64,000 nt of DNA, taken from contig NZ_JAKCFA010000007.1 in NCBI RefSeq assembly GCF_024198215.1, forward strand, positions 310,001 through 374,000, in the 5' to 3' direction. The DNA is from Myxococcus qinghaiensis (GTDB lineage Bacteria > Myxococcota > Myxococcia > Myxococcales > Myxococcaceae). This document shows positions 55,735 through 64,000 of this stretch, one piece after another. A program made the position numbers and the translations under genes. The notes under the pieces are model-generated. The model did no database searches. It worked only from the letters and a program-made list of their open reading frames with translations, and was not told the origin of the DNA. Positions within the stretch are counted from its first letter, which is position 1; each line of letters opens with the position of its first letter.

Positions 55735-56622
55735 ATGGACAGCCTGGGCTCGCTCAATGCCTTCGTACAGGCCGCTGACGCGCGCAGCTTCACGCTCGCG
55801 GGGCGGCAGTTGGGGGTGTCGTCTTCGGCGATTGGAAAGGCCGTCGCGCGACTGGAGGAGCGGCTGGGCGTGCGCCTCTTCCACCGCTCCACTCGCACCA
55901 TCACCCTGACGCCGGAGGGCTCGCTCTTCCTGGAGCGCTGCCGCCGCATCTTCTGTGAAATCGAGGCCGCGGAGCTGGAGCTGGCGCAGACCCAGGGCGC
56001 GCCGCGAGGCAGGCTGCGCGTCAGCATGCCCATCGTCGGCATGCTGATGATGCCCACGCTGAGCGCCTTCATGCGTGCGTATCCCGATATCGAATTGGAC
56101 CTCGACTTCTCGGACCGGCTCGTCGACGTGATTGAGGAGGGCTTCGACGGTGTGGTGCGAGCGGGCGAGGTGAGCGACTCCCGGCTGATGGCGCGCGTGC
56201 TGGGCACCTTCCGGCTCACGCTCGTCGGCTCGCCGGACTATCTGGCGCGGAGGGGCACGCCGCGAAAGCCCGAGGACCTGAAGTCCCACGCGTGCCTGCA
56301 CCACCGCTTCGCGACCAACGGCAAGCTGGAGCGCTGGCCCCTGCGACGAGGGCGCAAGGAGCTGGAGCTGCCAACGACTGCGGCCGTGAACACCATCGAG
56401 CCGCTCATCTTCATGGCCGAACAGGGGCTTGGCATCACCTGCCTCCCGGACTTCGCCATCCGTCGGCAGCTCGCGGACGGTTCGCTCGTGACGGTGCTGG
56501 AGCAGCACAGCCAGCACCAGGGCACCTTCCGGATGCTGTGGCCATCCAGTCGCTATCTGTCGCCCAAGCTGCGGGTCTTCGTCGACTTCATGGCGAAGCA
56601 CCTCTTCGCCGGCAGCCGCTAG
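55735..56622 (+). CDS. LysR-family transcriptional regulator
   Basis: The 295-residue protein has an N-terminal helix-turn-helix (SLNAFVQAADARSFTLAGRQLGVSSSAIGKAVARLEERLG, spoken of by residues 5-45) and a typical substrate-binding domain with a conserved GLGITCLPDFAI stretch. It belongs to the DsdC/AaeR-like CrgA group by overall style. It is divergent from the MFS gene with an inverted repeat before its start, so it probably controls that transporter. GAGG lies 10 bases before the ATG. Confidence 0.88.
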   Translation: MDSLGSLNAFVQAADARSFTLAGRQLGVSSSAIGKAVARLEERLGVRLFHRSTRTITLTPEGSLFLERCRRIFCEIEAAELELAQTQGAPRGRLRVSMPIVGMLMMPTLSAFMRAYPDIELDLDFSDRLVDVIEEGFDGVVRAGEVSDSRLMARVLGTFRLTLVGSPDYLARRGTPRKPEDLKSHACLHHRFATNGKLERWPLRRGRKELELPTTAAVNTIEPLIFMAEQGLGITCLPDFAIRRQLADGSLVTVLEQHSQHQGTFRMLWPSSRYLSPKLRVFVDFMAKHLFAGSR

Positions 56623-56780
56623 ACTGGCTCGACATGCTCACCGATCCCAGCCGACGTACGCACAGGCTCCGAATGCGCGGGAGTCCGTCGCATGGGAATG
56701 CAACGCGTCAGGAGATTCAGAGGGCTGTCCTTTTGACCCCAGGAGGAAATCAGCCGTCGGATGCCTCTAGAGTGGCAGGC

Positions 56781-57347
56781 ATGAACTGTCTGAGTCTTCG
56801 CGCAGCACTGTCATGGATGGCCGCCGCCCTGCTCCTCACCGCGTGTGGAGGCAGGGACGCCACGGGAGAATGTCGAGGCAACCACCTGGGCGTGTCCGTG
56901 AACTGGCCCATCGATGCCGAAGCCTCCGTTGTGGTGGACCTCACCACGGGCACCACGGTGTTCTTGACCTACCTCCCGCGCGGTCATGCGGGCCTGAAGA
57001 CCTTTGGCGCGGAGATCGGCCTGGTCGATGGAGAGAGCAGCGCATCACGAACGGTGGCGCTCATCAACAGGGAGCTCCGCCTTGAACCGGAGGACAACCC
57101 GCTGGTGTTCAACTGGGAGGGCACCCGGGACACCGCGTCGGAGTCCGGGAAGGGTTTTCACGCGGAGACAGGAGTGCCGGCGAGGGGCTCCGTGACGATT
57201 GATGTGGTGGACGACGAGCACGCCGCCGGGCGCTTCGTCTACCACTATGAGAATGGCGACGAGCTGACCTGCACCTTCGACGCGCCGACGCCAGCAGCGG
57301 CCGAAGGCATCTTCGACGGTAGTGGCGACGGGGATGATGACGACTGA
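56781..57347 (+). CDS. Lipoprotein, unknown function
   Basis: The 188-residue protein has a lipoprotein signal (ALLLTACGG, Cys near residue 22) and a mature beta-rich domain with two cysteines (ECRGNHLG and DELTCTFD) and an Asp-rich C-terminus (GSGDGDDDD) that may bind calcium. I do not recognise a family. ATG 56781 gives the signal peptide its usual length; upstream AGGAGG is 14 bases before another ATG that yields only a seven-codon frame. It stands alone between the LysR gene and the rhodanese gene. Confidence 0.65.
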   Translation: MNCLSLRAALSWMAAALLLTACGGRDATGECRGNHLGVSVNWPIDAEASVVVDLTTGTTVFLTYLPRGHAGLKTFGAEIGLVDGESSASRTVALINRELRLEPEDNPLVFNWEGTRDTASESGKGFHAETGVPARGSVTIDVVDDEHAAGRFVYHYENGDELTCTFDAPTPAAAEGIFDGSGDGDDDD

Positions 57348-57450
57348 AGTGACTCGAAGCCAGGCGGCTTGAAGCAACGGCCGCCGACGCCACGCGATGG
57401 GCGGGGCGAGCGGTCGTCCCGGATGTCTCCAGAGGCGCGTCCTCCGCGCC

Positions 57451-57795
57451 TCACTCCCACGCCGACATGGGACCCAGGTTGAGGACCTGCTGGAAGCCAC
57501 GCTCCTTCAGCAACTGCTCGGCGCGAGCACTGCGACCTCCACTGCGACAGTAGATGACCACGGGCTTCGCCGGAGCGCCCAGTTCCTCGAGTCGCTGGGC
57601 CAGGTCATCCACGGGGATGTTCACCGCCCCCGGCAGGTGACCGGCGGCGAACTCCTCGGGCGTGCGGACATCCACCAGCGTGGCCTCCGCGTCGACCCAA
57701 CGGTGGGCTTCGTCGCGAACCGGCCGCTGCTGGCTCGCACAAGCCCCCAGGAAAACACCCGCGAGGACGGCCGCGACGACGAGCGTGGACTTCAT
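57451..57795 (-). CDS. Rhodanese-domain lipoprotein
   Basis: The 114-residue protein has a lipoprotein signal (VFLGAC, Cys at 19) and a single rhodanese domain with catalytic C83 in the active-site loop YCRSGGRSAR; the DxR motif VDVRTPEEF is intact. Rhodaneses move sulfane sulfur between thiols. It is divergent from a persulfide dioxygenase gene (57795 to 58040), a usual pairing in sulfide and persulfide handling. A periplasmic lipoprotein location suggests it works on envelope persulfides. Confidence 0.88.
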   Translation of the reverse strand: MKSTLVVAAVLAGVFLGACASQQRPVRDEAHRWVDAEATLVDVRTPEEFAAGHLPGAVNIPVDDLAQRLEELGAPAKPVVIYCRSGGRSARAEQLLKERGFQQVLNLGPMSAWE

Positions 57796-58039
57796 GGGCA
57801 AGGCTCCGAGGAATGGGGTTGCAGCGGAGGTCCTTCTCCCACGAATCGACCGACGGGCAAGCCTGCTTGAGTCCAAAGAGAGCGGGCGAGCATGTGTCTC
57901 GTTGGGTTCTCCCCACGGGCAGGGAGCGTACCCCCTGCCTCCTCGGCTGCCGTGTCACACTCGGGCAGGTCGCATCCTGAAACAGAGCGAGCGTGAATCC
58001 TCAGCTCCCTCACGGCTCGCAGGGACAGGAGGCTTCGAC

Positions 58040-58759
58040 ATGATCTTCCGCCAGCTCTTCGATTCCGAGTCCTCGACCTACACCTATCTCCTGGGAGACG
58101 AGTCGACGGGGCAGGCGGTCCTCATCGACGCTGTGCTCGAACAGGTCGAACGCGATTTGCAACTGGTGCGAGAGCTGGGCCTCACGCTGACCCACGTCTT
58201 CGACACCCACGTGCATGCCGACCACGTCACCGCCTCCGGTCATCTCCGAGAGCGAACGCGGTGCAAGGTGGTGGGTGGCGAGCAGGGCGCCACATGCGCC
58301 GACGTCCAGGTCCGCCACGGAGACCACGTGCGCGTCGGTTGGCTCGACTTCCAGGTGCTCGCGACTCCGGGCCATACGGACGACAGCGTCAGCTACCTCC
58401 TGGGAGACCGCGTCTTCACCGGAGATGCCCTGCTGATACGCGGCAACGGCCGCACCGACTTCCAGAACGGGGACCCAAGCCAGCTCTATGACAGCCTCAC
58501 GCGAGTCCTCTTCAGGCTCCCGGATTCGACGCTCGTCTACCCCGCCCACGACTACAAGGGCCGCACCGTGACGAGCATCGCCGAGGAGAAGCGGCACAAC
58601 CCTCGCGTGGCCGGGAAGAGCCGGGAGGAGTTCATCCACATCATGGAGCACCTCGACCTGCCCAAGCCGAAGAAGCTCGACGTGGCCGTTCCCGCCAACC
58701 GTGCCTGCGGCCTCACGCCGCCGGCACCGATGGACACGGATTCACATCTCCATTCCTAG
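58040..58759 (+). CDS. Persulfide dioxygenase (ETHE1/Blh-like)
   Basis: The 239-residue metallo-beta-lactamase-fold protein has the iron-binding set H57, H59, D61, H62 (FDTHVHADH) and H120-type HTDD later, with DYKG near the C-terminus, matching ETHE1 persulfide dioxygenases that convert glutathione persulfide to sulfite. AGGAGG is 6 bases before ATG 58040. Divergent rhodanese suggests the pair detoxifies or uses sulfide-derived persulfides; hydrolase activity of other MBL-fold families cannot be excluded but the ETHE1 motif order fits best. Confidence 0.85.
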   Translation: MIFRQLFDSESSTYTYLLGDESTGQAVLIDAVLEQVERDLQLVRELGLTLTHVFDTHVHADHVTASGHLRERTRCKVVGGEQGATCADVQVRHGDHVRVGWLDFQVLATPGHTDDSVSYLLGDRVFTGDALLIRGNGRTDFQNGDPSQLYDSLTRVLFRLPDSTLVYPAHDYKGRTVTSIAEEKRHNPRVAGKSREEFIHIMEHLDLPKPKKLDVAVPANRACGLTPPAPMDTDSHLHS

Positions 58760-58898
58760 CCGCGTGGATTCACCCCAACTGATTCAAGACCGTGGGCTCC
58801 TGAGACGTCAGCGTCCGGAGCAGGTGGCCCAGGGGTTGGGCTCACCCGTTCGGGAATGAATGGGCCAGCGCGGTGTCCAGCGAGCAGGCCCGAACCGC

Positions 58899-60257
58899 TC
58901 AGGCGCCAATCAGGCCCTGACCGCAGACACGCACGGTGTTGCCCGTCACACCGTACGCTCCGGGGCTGGCGAAGAAGGTGACGAGTTCGGCCACGTCACG
59001 CGGCTGGCCGCCCTGTGACAGGGAGTTGAGCCGCCGGCCCACCTCGCGCGTCATGAGGGGCATCTTGGCCACCATGGCCGTCTCGATGAAGCCCGGCGCC
59101 ACCGCGTTGGCGCAGATTCCACGCGAGGCCACTGTCGGTGCGAGCGCCGCCACGTAGCCGATGAGCGCGGCCTTGGTGGTCGCGTAGTTCGCCTGACCGA
59201 AATTGCCCGACACACCGCTGATGGAGGAGAGATACACGAGGCGTCCCTCGTCCCGCAGCGCACCGGAGGAGAGCAGCGCTTCGTCAGCGGCGATGATGGC
59301 GGCGAGGTTGACGGACAGCACCTGGTCCCAGGCCTCGGGCGTCATCTTGGCGAGGGTGCGGTCGCGAGTGATTCCCGCGTTGTGCACCACGACGTCCACG
59401 CCACCATGGCGCCCTTGCAGCTCCGCCACGAGACGCGCGGGCGCGTCGGCGGCCGTGATGTCGAGCGCCAGGGCCTCGCCACCGACGCGTTTCGCCGTGG
59501 CGTCCAGCGCGTCCTGGAGCGCGGGCACATCCAGGAGCACCACGCGCGCGCCTTCCTGAGCGAGGCGCTCCGCCGTGGCCGCGCCGATGCCACGCGCGGC
59601 CCCCGTCACCAGGGCCACCTTGCCCTTGAGCGCGGCGACCATGGGCGCCGAGGACAGAGGACGCACAGTGGAAGTCACACGTGCCGCCTGCCCGGAGACA
59701 TAGGTGGCCTGGACGCCGCAGAAGAAGCGCACGGGCCCGGCGAGCCGGTCCTCGGCGCCGTGGGCGACGTACACGAGATTGGCCGTGGCACCGCGCTTCC
59801 CCACTTCCTTGCCGAGACTGCGCACGAAGCCCTCTGCTCCGCGCGCCACGGCAGCCGCCGCGGGCCCCTTGGCTTCCTCGGGAAGTCCCACGAGCACCAG
59901 GACCCGCGCGTTGCGGGCGAGTCGAGGGACCAACGCATGGAAGAAGTCGTAGAGGGCACGAGCATCAGCGGGAGTGGCGAGCCCCGTGGCATCGAAGAGC
60001 GCCACATCCACTCGACTGTTCTCCTCTACCGGCAAGGCGTCCAGCACCCGCGCGCCCGCACCCGAGAGCACACCCCGAGCGGCCTCCGTCGCGAAGCCGC
60101 CGGGCGCAGCACCCAGGAGCACCACGCGGTCCACGAAGGGCTGAGCCACCCAGCCGTCCTTCGCCCGTGCCAGGGGCGGAGGGGTCGGCAGCCCTAGAGC
60201 CCGCACGAGCCCTCCCGTCACCGGGTTGTTCGCCAGCGTCATCAGCTTGTCGGCCAT
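58899..60257 (-). CDS. High-molecular-weight FabG-type 3-ketoacyl reductase
   Basis: The 452-residue protein has an N-terminal non-catalytic Rossmann-like half (about residues 1-205) and a full SDR reductase half (about 210-452) with TGAARGIGAA, catalytic serine in SSISG and Y-x-x-x-K in YATTK. The double-length layout matches FabG4/HMwFabG enzymes, which reduce 3-ketoacyl-CoA or -ACP. It is co-transcribed with the thiolase gene 14 bases upstream, so together they could run a fatty acid or polyhydroxyalkanoate-type chain step. ATG 60257 starts immediately before the first Rossmann half. Confidence 0.85.
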   Translation of the reverse strand: MADKLMTLANNPVTGGLVRALGLPTPPPLARAKDGWVAQPFVDRVVLLGAAPGGFATEAARGVLSGAGARVLDALPVEENSRVDVALFDATGLATPADARALYDFFHALVPRLARNARVLVLVGLPEEAKGPAAAAVARGAEGFVRSLGKEVGKRGATANLVYVAHGAEDRLAGPVRFFCGVQATYVSGQAARVTSTVRPLSSAPMVAALKGKVALVTGAARGIGAATAERLAQEGARVVLLDVPALQDALDATAKRVGGEALALDITAADAPARLVAELQGRHGGVDVVVHNAGITRDRTLAKMTPEAWDQVLSVNLAAIIAADEALLSSGALRDEGRLVYLSSISGVSGNFGQANYATTKAALIGYVAALAPTVASRGICANAVAPGFIETAMVAKMPLMTREVGRRLNSLSQGGQPRDVAELVTFFASPGAYGVTGNTVRVCGQGLIGA

Positions 60258-60271
60258 GAGGTCGTCGCTCC

Positions 60272-61558
60272 CTAGGATTCGAGGATGGCGGTGACGGCCT
60301 GACCGCCCGCCGCGCAGATGGAGATGAGGCCCTTCTTGCCGGTGCCCGCCTCGGACAGCGCCTTGGCCAGGGTACCCACGATGCGACCGCCCGTGGCGGC
60401 GAAGGGGTGTCCGGCCGCGATGGAGCTGCCCTTCACGTTGAGCCGTGCACGGTCGATGGCACCCAAGGCCCCCGAGAGCCCGAGGCGCTCGCGGCAGAAG
60501 GCGTCCGACTCCCAAGCCACCATCGTGCACAGCACCACGGAGGCGAAGGCCTCGTGAATCTCGTAGAAGTCGAAGTCCCCCAGCGCGAGCCCGCGCTTCT
60601 GGAGCATGCGCGGGACGGCGTACGCGCCGCCCATCAGCAGGCCCTCGCGTTCATCGACGAAGTCCACGGCGGCGACCTCGCCCGCCGTCAGGTACGCGAG
60701 CACGGGCAGGCCGCGAGCACGCGCCCACTCCTCGCTGGCAAGCAGCACGGCGGAGGCGCCATCGGTCAGCGGAGAGGAGTTGGCCGCGGTGATGGTGCCT
60801 TTCTCGCGGTCGAAGGCGCCCGGCAGCTTCGCCATCTTCTCCAGGGTGGTGTCCGGCCGCAGGTTGTTGTCGCGCGCGAGGCCTTGGTACGGCATCACCA
60901 GGTCGGAGAAGAACCCCGCGTCGTAGGCACGCGCGAGGTGCTGGTGGCTGGCCAGCGCGAGGGCGTCCTGGGCTTCGCGGGAGATGCCGTAACGGTCGGC
61001 CGTGCGCTGGGCGTGCTGCCCCATGGACATGCCCGTACGAGGCTCGGCGTTGACGGGGATCTCCGGCACGAAGGCGCGCGGGTCGAGCAACTTCAGGGCC
61101 GCCGCGATCTTCGCCCCCTGCGTCTTCGCGCCATTGATGGCCATGAGGGCGCGCTGCATCCGGCGACTCACCGCCACCGGAGCGTCCGACGTGGTGTCGG
61201 TGCCGCAGGCGATGCCGGCGTCGATCTGCCCGAGGGCGATCTTGTTCGCCACGAGGATGCAGGCCTCCAGGCCGGTGCCACACGCCTGCTGTACGTCATA
61301 CGCGGGCGTGGCGGCGTCCAGGCCGCTGGACAGCGTGCACTCACGCACCAGGTTCCAGTCGCGCGAGTGCTTCATCACCGCGCCGCCCACCACTTCACCC
61401 AGCCGGACGCCACCCAGGCCCGTGCGCTCGACGATGCCGCGCAGGACGTCCGTCAGCATGTCCTTGTTGGAGAGCCGCGCGTACGCGGTGTTACTGCGGG
61501 CGAAGGGAGTACGGAGGGCCGCGACGATGGCGACCCGGCGAGGAGGTCCGTGGTTCAT
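60272..61558 (-). CDS. Thiolase (acetyl-CoA acyltransferase, FadI-like)
   Basis: The 428-residue protein has the thiolase triad: C93 in QQACGTGLEA, H in IAAGHPFAATGGR, and the second Cys in SICAAGGQAV. Its length and the NVKGSSIAAGHP stretch fit degradative FadI-like thiolases. It cleaves or condenses 3-ketoacyl-CoA. It forms an operon with the FabG-type reductase, 14 bases apart; a trifunctional FadJ-like hydratase is not nearby. Confidence 0.88.
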   Translation of the reverse strand: MNHGPPRRVAIVAALRTPFARSNTAYARLSNKDMLTDVLRGIVERTGLGGVRLGEVVGGAVMKHSRDWNLVRECTLSSGLDAATPAYDVQQACGTGLEACILVANKIALGQIDAGIACGTDTTSDAPVAVSRRMQRALMAINGAKTQGAKIAAALKLLDPRAFVPEIPVNAEPRTGMSMGQHAQRTADRYGISREAQDALALASHQHLARAYDAGFFSDLVMPYQGLARDNNLRPDTTLEKMAKLPGAFDREKGTITAANSSPLTDGASAVLLASEEWARARGLPVLAYLTAGEVAAVDFVDEREGLLMGGAYAVPRMLQKRGLALGDFDFYEIHEAFASVVLCTMVAWESDAFCRERLGLSGALGAIDRARLNVKGSSIAAGHPFAATGGRIVGTLAKALSEAGTGKKGLISICAAGGQAVTAILES

Positions 61559-61621
61559 GGAGCGTTCCTATCAGCCATGCCCCGGCGAGGACACACCCGC
61601 GTACAGCCGAACTCCGAGGCC

Positions 61622-62215
61622 TCAAGCCATGGGCAGTTCGTTCGGCCCTGTCACGCGCTCGAACGACACTCCCAGGTTCCCGACCTGTTCCAGTGCGCTC
61701 CTGATTTCCTCCGACACGATGAACGCGGTCTTGAACTTCTTCAGCCGAAAGACATGCGCGCCCTCGGTTTTCGAGGGGTCGATTCGCAGTCCGTAGATCC
61801 AGTTGTACTCCCCTTCATATTCAGGGGGGGCATCATCCTCGTCATAGTGGTGCACCTCTCGGCACCGCGCCTCGTCTATGGCATCAACCACTTTGATTGC
61901 ATTGACGACGAAGTACGGTTCGGCCACTCCCTCAATTGACACTGGAAACAGTTGGACGTCATCGGGAGCGAATGTTCTGAAGACGTTCGCTAGGGCTTCG
62001 CTGACGAGAGGCGTGGCTTCAACCCCTCCAAACACAAAAGCGCGCTTCGTACCCGGATGTGAAATCTGAGATTTGATGGGGCCAGGATCTGGAAGGACGC
62101 GCCCCTCTGTGAACAGCCAAGGCTCGTCAAACGCCTCACCAGAATCCCGTATCGGCGTCTCCAAAAGCCACTGGGGCACATCGCCAAGTCCCACCCAATA
62201 GAAGTTCCGTTCCAC
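61622..62215 (-). CDS. Imm11-like immunity protein
   Basis: The 197-residue cytosolic protein has the pattern I associate with Imm11 (DUF1629) immunity proteins: a central VVNAIKVVDAIDEARC and a C-terminal IYGLRIDPSKTEGAHVFRL then FKTAFIVSEEIRSAL. These proteins neutralise toxins in polymorphic-toxin systems. It starts 9 bases after the stop of the upstream lipoprotein toxin gene on the same strand, so the two are co-transcribed and the immunity role follows from position. The toxin it should protect against has an AHH-type nuclease tail. Confidence 0.75.
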   Translation of the reverse strand: MERNFYWVGLGDVPQWLLETPIRDSGEAFDEPWLFTEGRVLPDPGPIKSQISHPGTKRAFVFGGVEATPLVSEALANVFRTFAPDDVQLFPVSIEGVAEPYFVVNAIKVVDAIDEARCREVHHYDEDDAPPEYEGEYNWIYGLRIDPSKTEGAHVFRLKKFKTAFIVSEEIRSALEQVGNLGVSFERVTGPNELPMA

Positions 62216-62224
62216 CCTACCCTC

Positions 62225-63517
62225 CTACTTCACGATGAAGCTGCGTAGTTCTGAGCCCGGTGTGAGCAAGTCATCTGCAATCTTCGCGAGTTCCTTCATC
62301 AAACTGGCCCGGCAGCTCTCCGTCGTTCGGCAGCGCGAAACAGACCGATTGAGGCGCTGAAGCACCTCATTGTGATAAAATTCGGGGTGAGGCCCCTCGT
62401 GCCCGTTGAGCCGGACCTTGTTTGCAGCGTCCTCAAGAGTCATCCCAGCCTTCTTGAAGACTTCCTCGCACCTTGGCGTCCAAGGACCTCCAGTCGTGTC
62501 GGCAATGGGGTTCTTGTTCGTGCAGATATGGTGAACCGGCCCAGCCTCATCGCCAGGAAACCGCCCTTCCCCATACATCGCCAGGGCGGCAGCAGCTCCG
62601 GGTGCCAGGGTGACATTGAGCACGCCAGCAGCAGGAAGCGCGATGGAAGTCACACCGCCACTCATCGCCGCACCGAGCTGAAATCCCGCTTCAGCCTCGG
62701 CCCGAACAACCGCCTGAGTGAAACCCGGGAGCCTGGGGCCCTGAGCCGCCATCGCGCCCCTGCCCCCCAAGGCCGTAGTGACCAGCAGCACCAGGACACG
62801 CGTACCGTTCGTCCCCAGCACCCGCCCGAACCGATGCCCGATGTCCTGCAACTCGATGACGCTCATCGCCGTCCCCGAATCATCCCATAGCTGGAGGAAG
62901 CCGCGCCCCATCTCCCAGACCGGCATGACACCGAGATAAGCCACCATCGCCGCCGTCAGCGCGACCGCGATGCCCTTGGTGATGGGCTCTGGCAGGGTGA
63001 GGGTCAGCAACACCGCCAGCGCCGCCGAGGTCAACATCGCCTTGAGCACCCCAGGGTTCAGCGACTTGCCGACCTCTGCCTCGACACTCTCCCAGACAGT
63101 GTCGAGCGCGAACGAGAGCGCCATCAACGTCCGGTCCTTGCGCGAGAATGCCAGCCCCGTTCCGCCTACCAGGGGCAAACAGTCGTCAGCATCGGGGCAG
63201 AGGCGTGGGTACAACGACCTTGGCGACTCACCGGCCCCCCAATCCACGAGCCCCTTCGAGGAGGCGAACAGCGGCCTGGACCGAACCCAGCCTCGCTCGT
63301 CCGCCTCGTCCGCTTCCCGGAACGCAACGTCCATCCGCATCTCGAGAATGAGCCGAGCGAGGGCCGCTCTGAACTCCGCTTCGCTCACCTGAACCGGGTC
63401 GACGTCCACGGACGCGTGGACGACGAGCTGACCGCCCCCCTTGTCCAGGTGGACAACCCGGGTGGTCGCACATCCGGTCGCCCAAAGGCTCACAAGAACC
63501 AGCGCGATGAACCTCAT
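62225..63517 (-). CDS. SitA-like lipoprotein toxin with AHH-type nuclease C-terminus
   Basis: The 430-residue protein has a lipoprotein signal (SLWATGCATT, Cys at 16), an N-terminal region of about 140 residues, a central hydrophobic stretch with two likely membrane helices (about 165-215), and a C-terminal part with a His-rich nuclease-like motif (PVHHICTNKN around residue 329, and HEGPHPEFYH) resembling AHH/HNH domains. This form, a surface lipoprotein followed by an immunity gene, is that of SitA toxins delivered by outer-membrane exchange in myxobacteria (I also recall a TIGR02269 lipoprotein family of this kind). GGGGGG lies before ATG 63517. The tRNA-Thr gene is 213 bases away. Confidence 0.72.
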   Translation of the reverse strand: MRFIALVLVSLWATGCATTRVVHLDKGGGQLVVHASVDVDPVQVSEAEFRAALARLILEMRMDVAFREADEADERGWVRSRPLFASSKGLVDWGAGESPRSLYPRLCPDADDCLPLVGGTGLAFSRKDRTLMALSFALDTVWESVEAEVGKSLNPGVLKAMLTSAALAVLLTLTLPEPITKGIAVALTAAMVAYLGVMPVWEMGRGFLQLWDDSGTAMSVIELQDIGHRFGRVLGTNGTRVLVLLVTTALGGRGAMAAQGPRLPGFTQAVVRAEAEAGFQLGAAMSGGVTSIALPAAGVLNVTLAPGAAAALAMYGEGRFPGDEAGPVHHICTNKNPIADTTGGPWTPRCEEVFKKAGMTLEDAANKVRLNGHEGPHPEFYHNEVLQRLNRSVSRCRTTESCRASLMKELAKIADDLLTPGSELRSFIVK

Positions 63518-63676
63518 GAAATCCCCCCGCCAATGCCGTCCAGGACTCAGGAAGCGCGGCATCGTGGCTTCAGGGTTGGATTCCTAGCGTCCACCCCACC
63601 AGGTTGTCCATCCGCCAGCACAGCAGCCAGGAGACCAGGGCAGGACCCACAGGCCCCGCTCCCGCCGGCCAGCACC

Positions 63677-63721
63677 CGAAAAGCAAAAAGGGCCGGCCGC
63701 CAGATGGCAACCGACCCTTTT
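63677..63721 (-). terminator. Rho-independent terminator of tRNA-Thr
   Basis: On the minus strand, downstream of the tRNA 3' end, arms AAAAGGGCCGG (63686-63696) and CCGACCCTTTT (63711-63721) pair with one mismatch, with an inner GCC-AGAT-GGC, followed by a T-rich tail reading TTTTTGCTTTT. This fits a factor-independent terminator and ends the tRNA transcript before the toxin gene's upstream region. Confidence 0.75.
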
Positions 63722-63730
63722 CACTGTTTT

Positions 63731-63805
<75 letters not shown>

Positions 63806-63867
63806 GCAAGGCGGCGCGCTGAGTACCATCGCGTTCGAGGTGGGGCAAGGAGAAATGATGTGCCCCT

Positions 63868-63903
63868 TCTTTTTGATTTCGGACACCCTGGTTCGAACAC
63901 CAA
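63868..63903 (-). repeat. Imperfect tRNA 3'-end-like repeat
   Basis: About 65 bases upstream of the tRNA-Thr gene, this stretch repeats much of the T-arm/acceptor/terminator-side pattern: GTTCGAACCAGGGTGTCCG followed by AAAAAG on the minus strand, versus GTTCAAGCCTGGGTGTCGG and AAAAAC in the real tRNA. No matching 5' half is visible. It may be the remains of a neighbouring tRNA copy; a chance likeness is possible. Confidence 0.35.
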
Positions 63904-64000
63904 CGAACGGCCCCGTCACCGTGACAGCCATGACACGGTGCATCCGCCCCCGGTGACACAGCGCGTTGCCATAAGTCCCCGTCATCGCTCCGCTTTTCGG

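Overview
The window is high-GC DNA from a myxobacterium, most likely Myxococcus, Corallococcus or a close relative. The main evidence is a complete alternative isovaleryl-CoA (aib/mvaS) operon, a globin-coupled kinase system matching one described from Anaeromyxobacter, a toxin lipoprotein with immunity partner of the myxobacterial outer-membrane-exchange type, dense two-component signalling, and tight start/stop overlaps. I cannot name the species from sequence alone.

Layout. 1-1577: 3' part of an M56 (BlaR1-like) peptidase with a TonB-type C-terminus. 1617-4601 (minus): a haem-globin histidine kinase, a double-receiver response regulator and a receiver-kinase hybrid, forming an oxygen- or redox-sensing phosphorelay. 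4801-7369: a BON/SRPBCC membrane protein, a small proline-rich protein and a phosphoribosyltransferase. 7489-17813 (plus): a PAS kinase and NtrC-type regulator, a single receiver behind a sigma-54-like promoter, then an OmpA/TSP3 - FecR - CHASE2 envelope set and a receiver-GAF-degenerate-GGDEF protein. 17850-19667: a hydroxylase, a Nif11-like small protein and a sulfotransferase with overlapping reading frames. 19930-22084: a DUF3103-like secreted protein and a sugar kinase.

22338-31389: a class I lanthipeptide cluster, with slightly less GC-rich stretches than its surroundings: LanC, a 58-residue precursor with a double-glycine leader, full-length LanB, a membrane fusion protein and a C39-peptidase ABC exporter, all on the minus strand, with a convergent second membrane fusion protein. 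The precursor gene is short and easily missed. LanC has a Cys-Cys-Cys instead of a Cys-Cys-His zinc site, and most Ser/Thr of the core lie C-terminal to its cysteines.

31713-37438: a secreted dockerin-like protein and the aibR-aibA-aibB-aibC-mvaS operon, with a perfect inverted repeat over the aibR promoter. 37490-63517: mostly metabolic and surface genes (amidohydrolase, aldo/keto reductase, a RecF/OLD-like protein without a P-loop, a WD40 lipoprotein, GST/LysR and MFS/LysR divergent pairs, a dihaem cytochrome lipoprotein, a rhodanese/persulfide dioxygenase pair, a FabG/thiolase operon). 62225-63517 is a nuclease-like lipoprotein toxin followed by an Imm11-like immunity gene, next to tRNA-Thr(CGT) at 63731-63805.

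Best candidates for undescribed biology: the lanthipeptide cluster with its three-Cys cyclase, the hydroxylase-Nif11-sulfotransferase operon, the extra receiver-kinase in the globin-coupled phosphorelay, and the SitA-like toxin/immunity cassette. All family assignments come from reading motifs; no database search was run.
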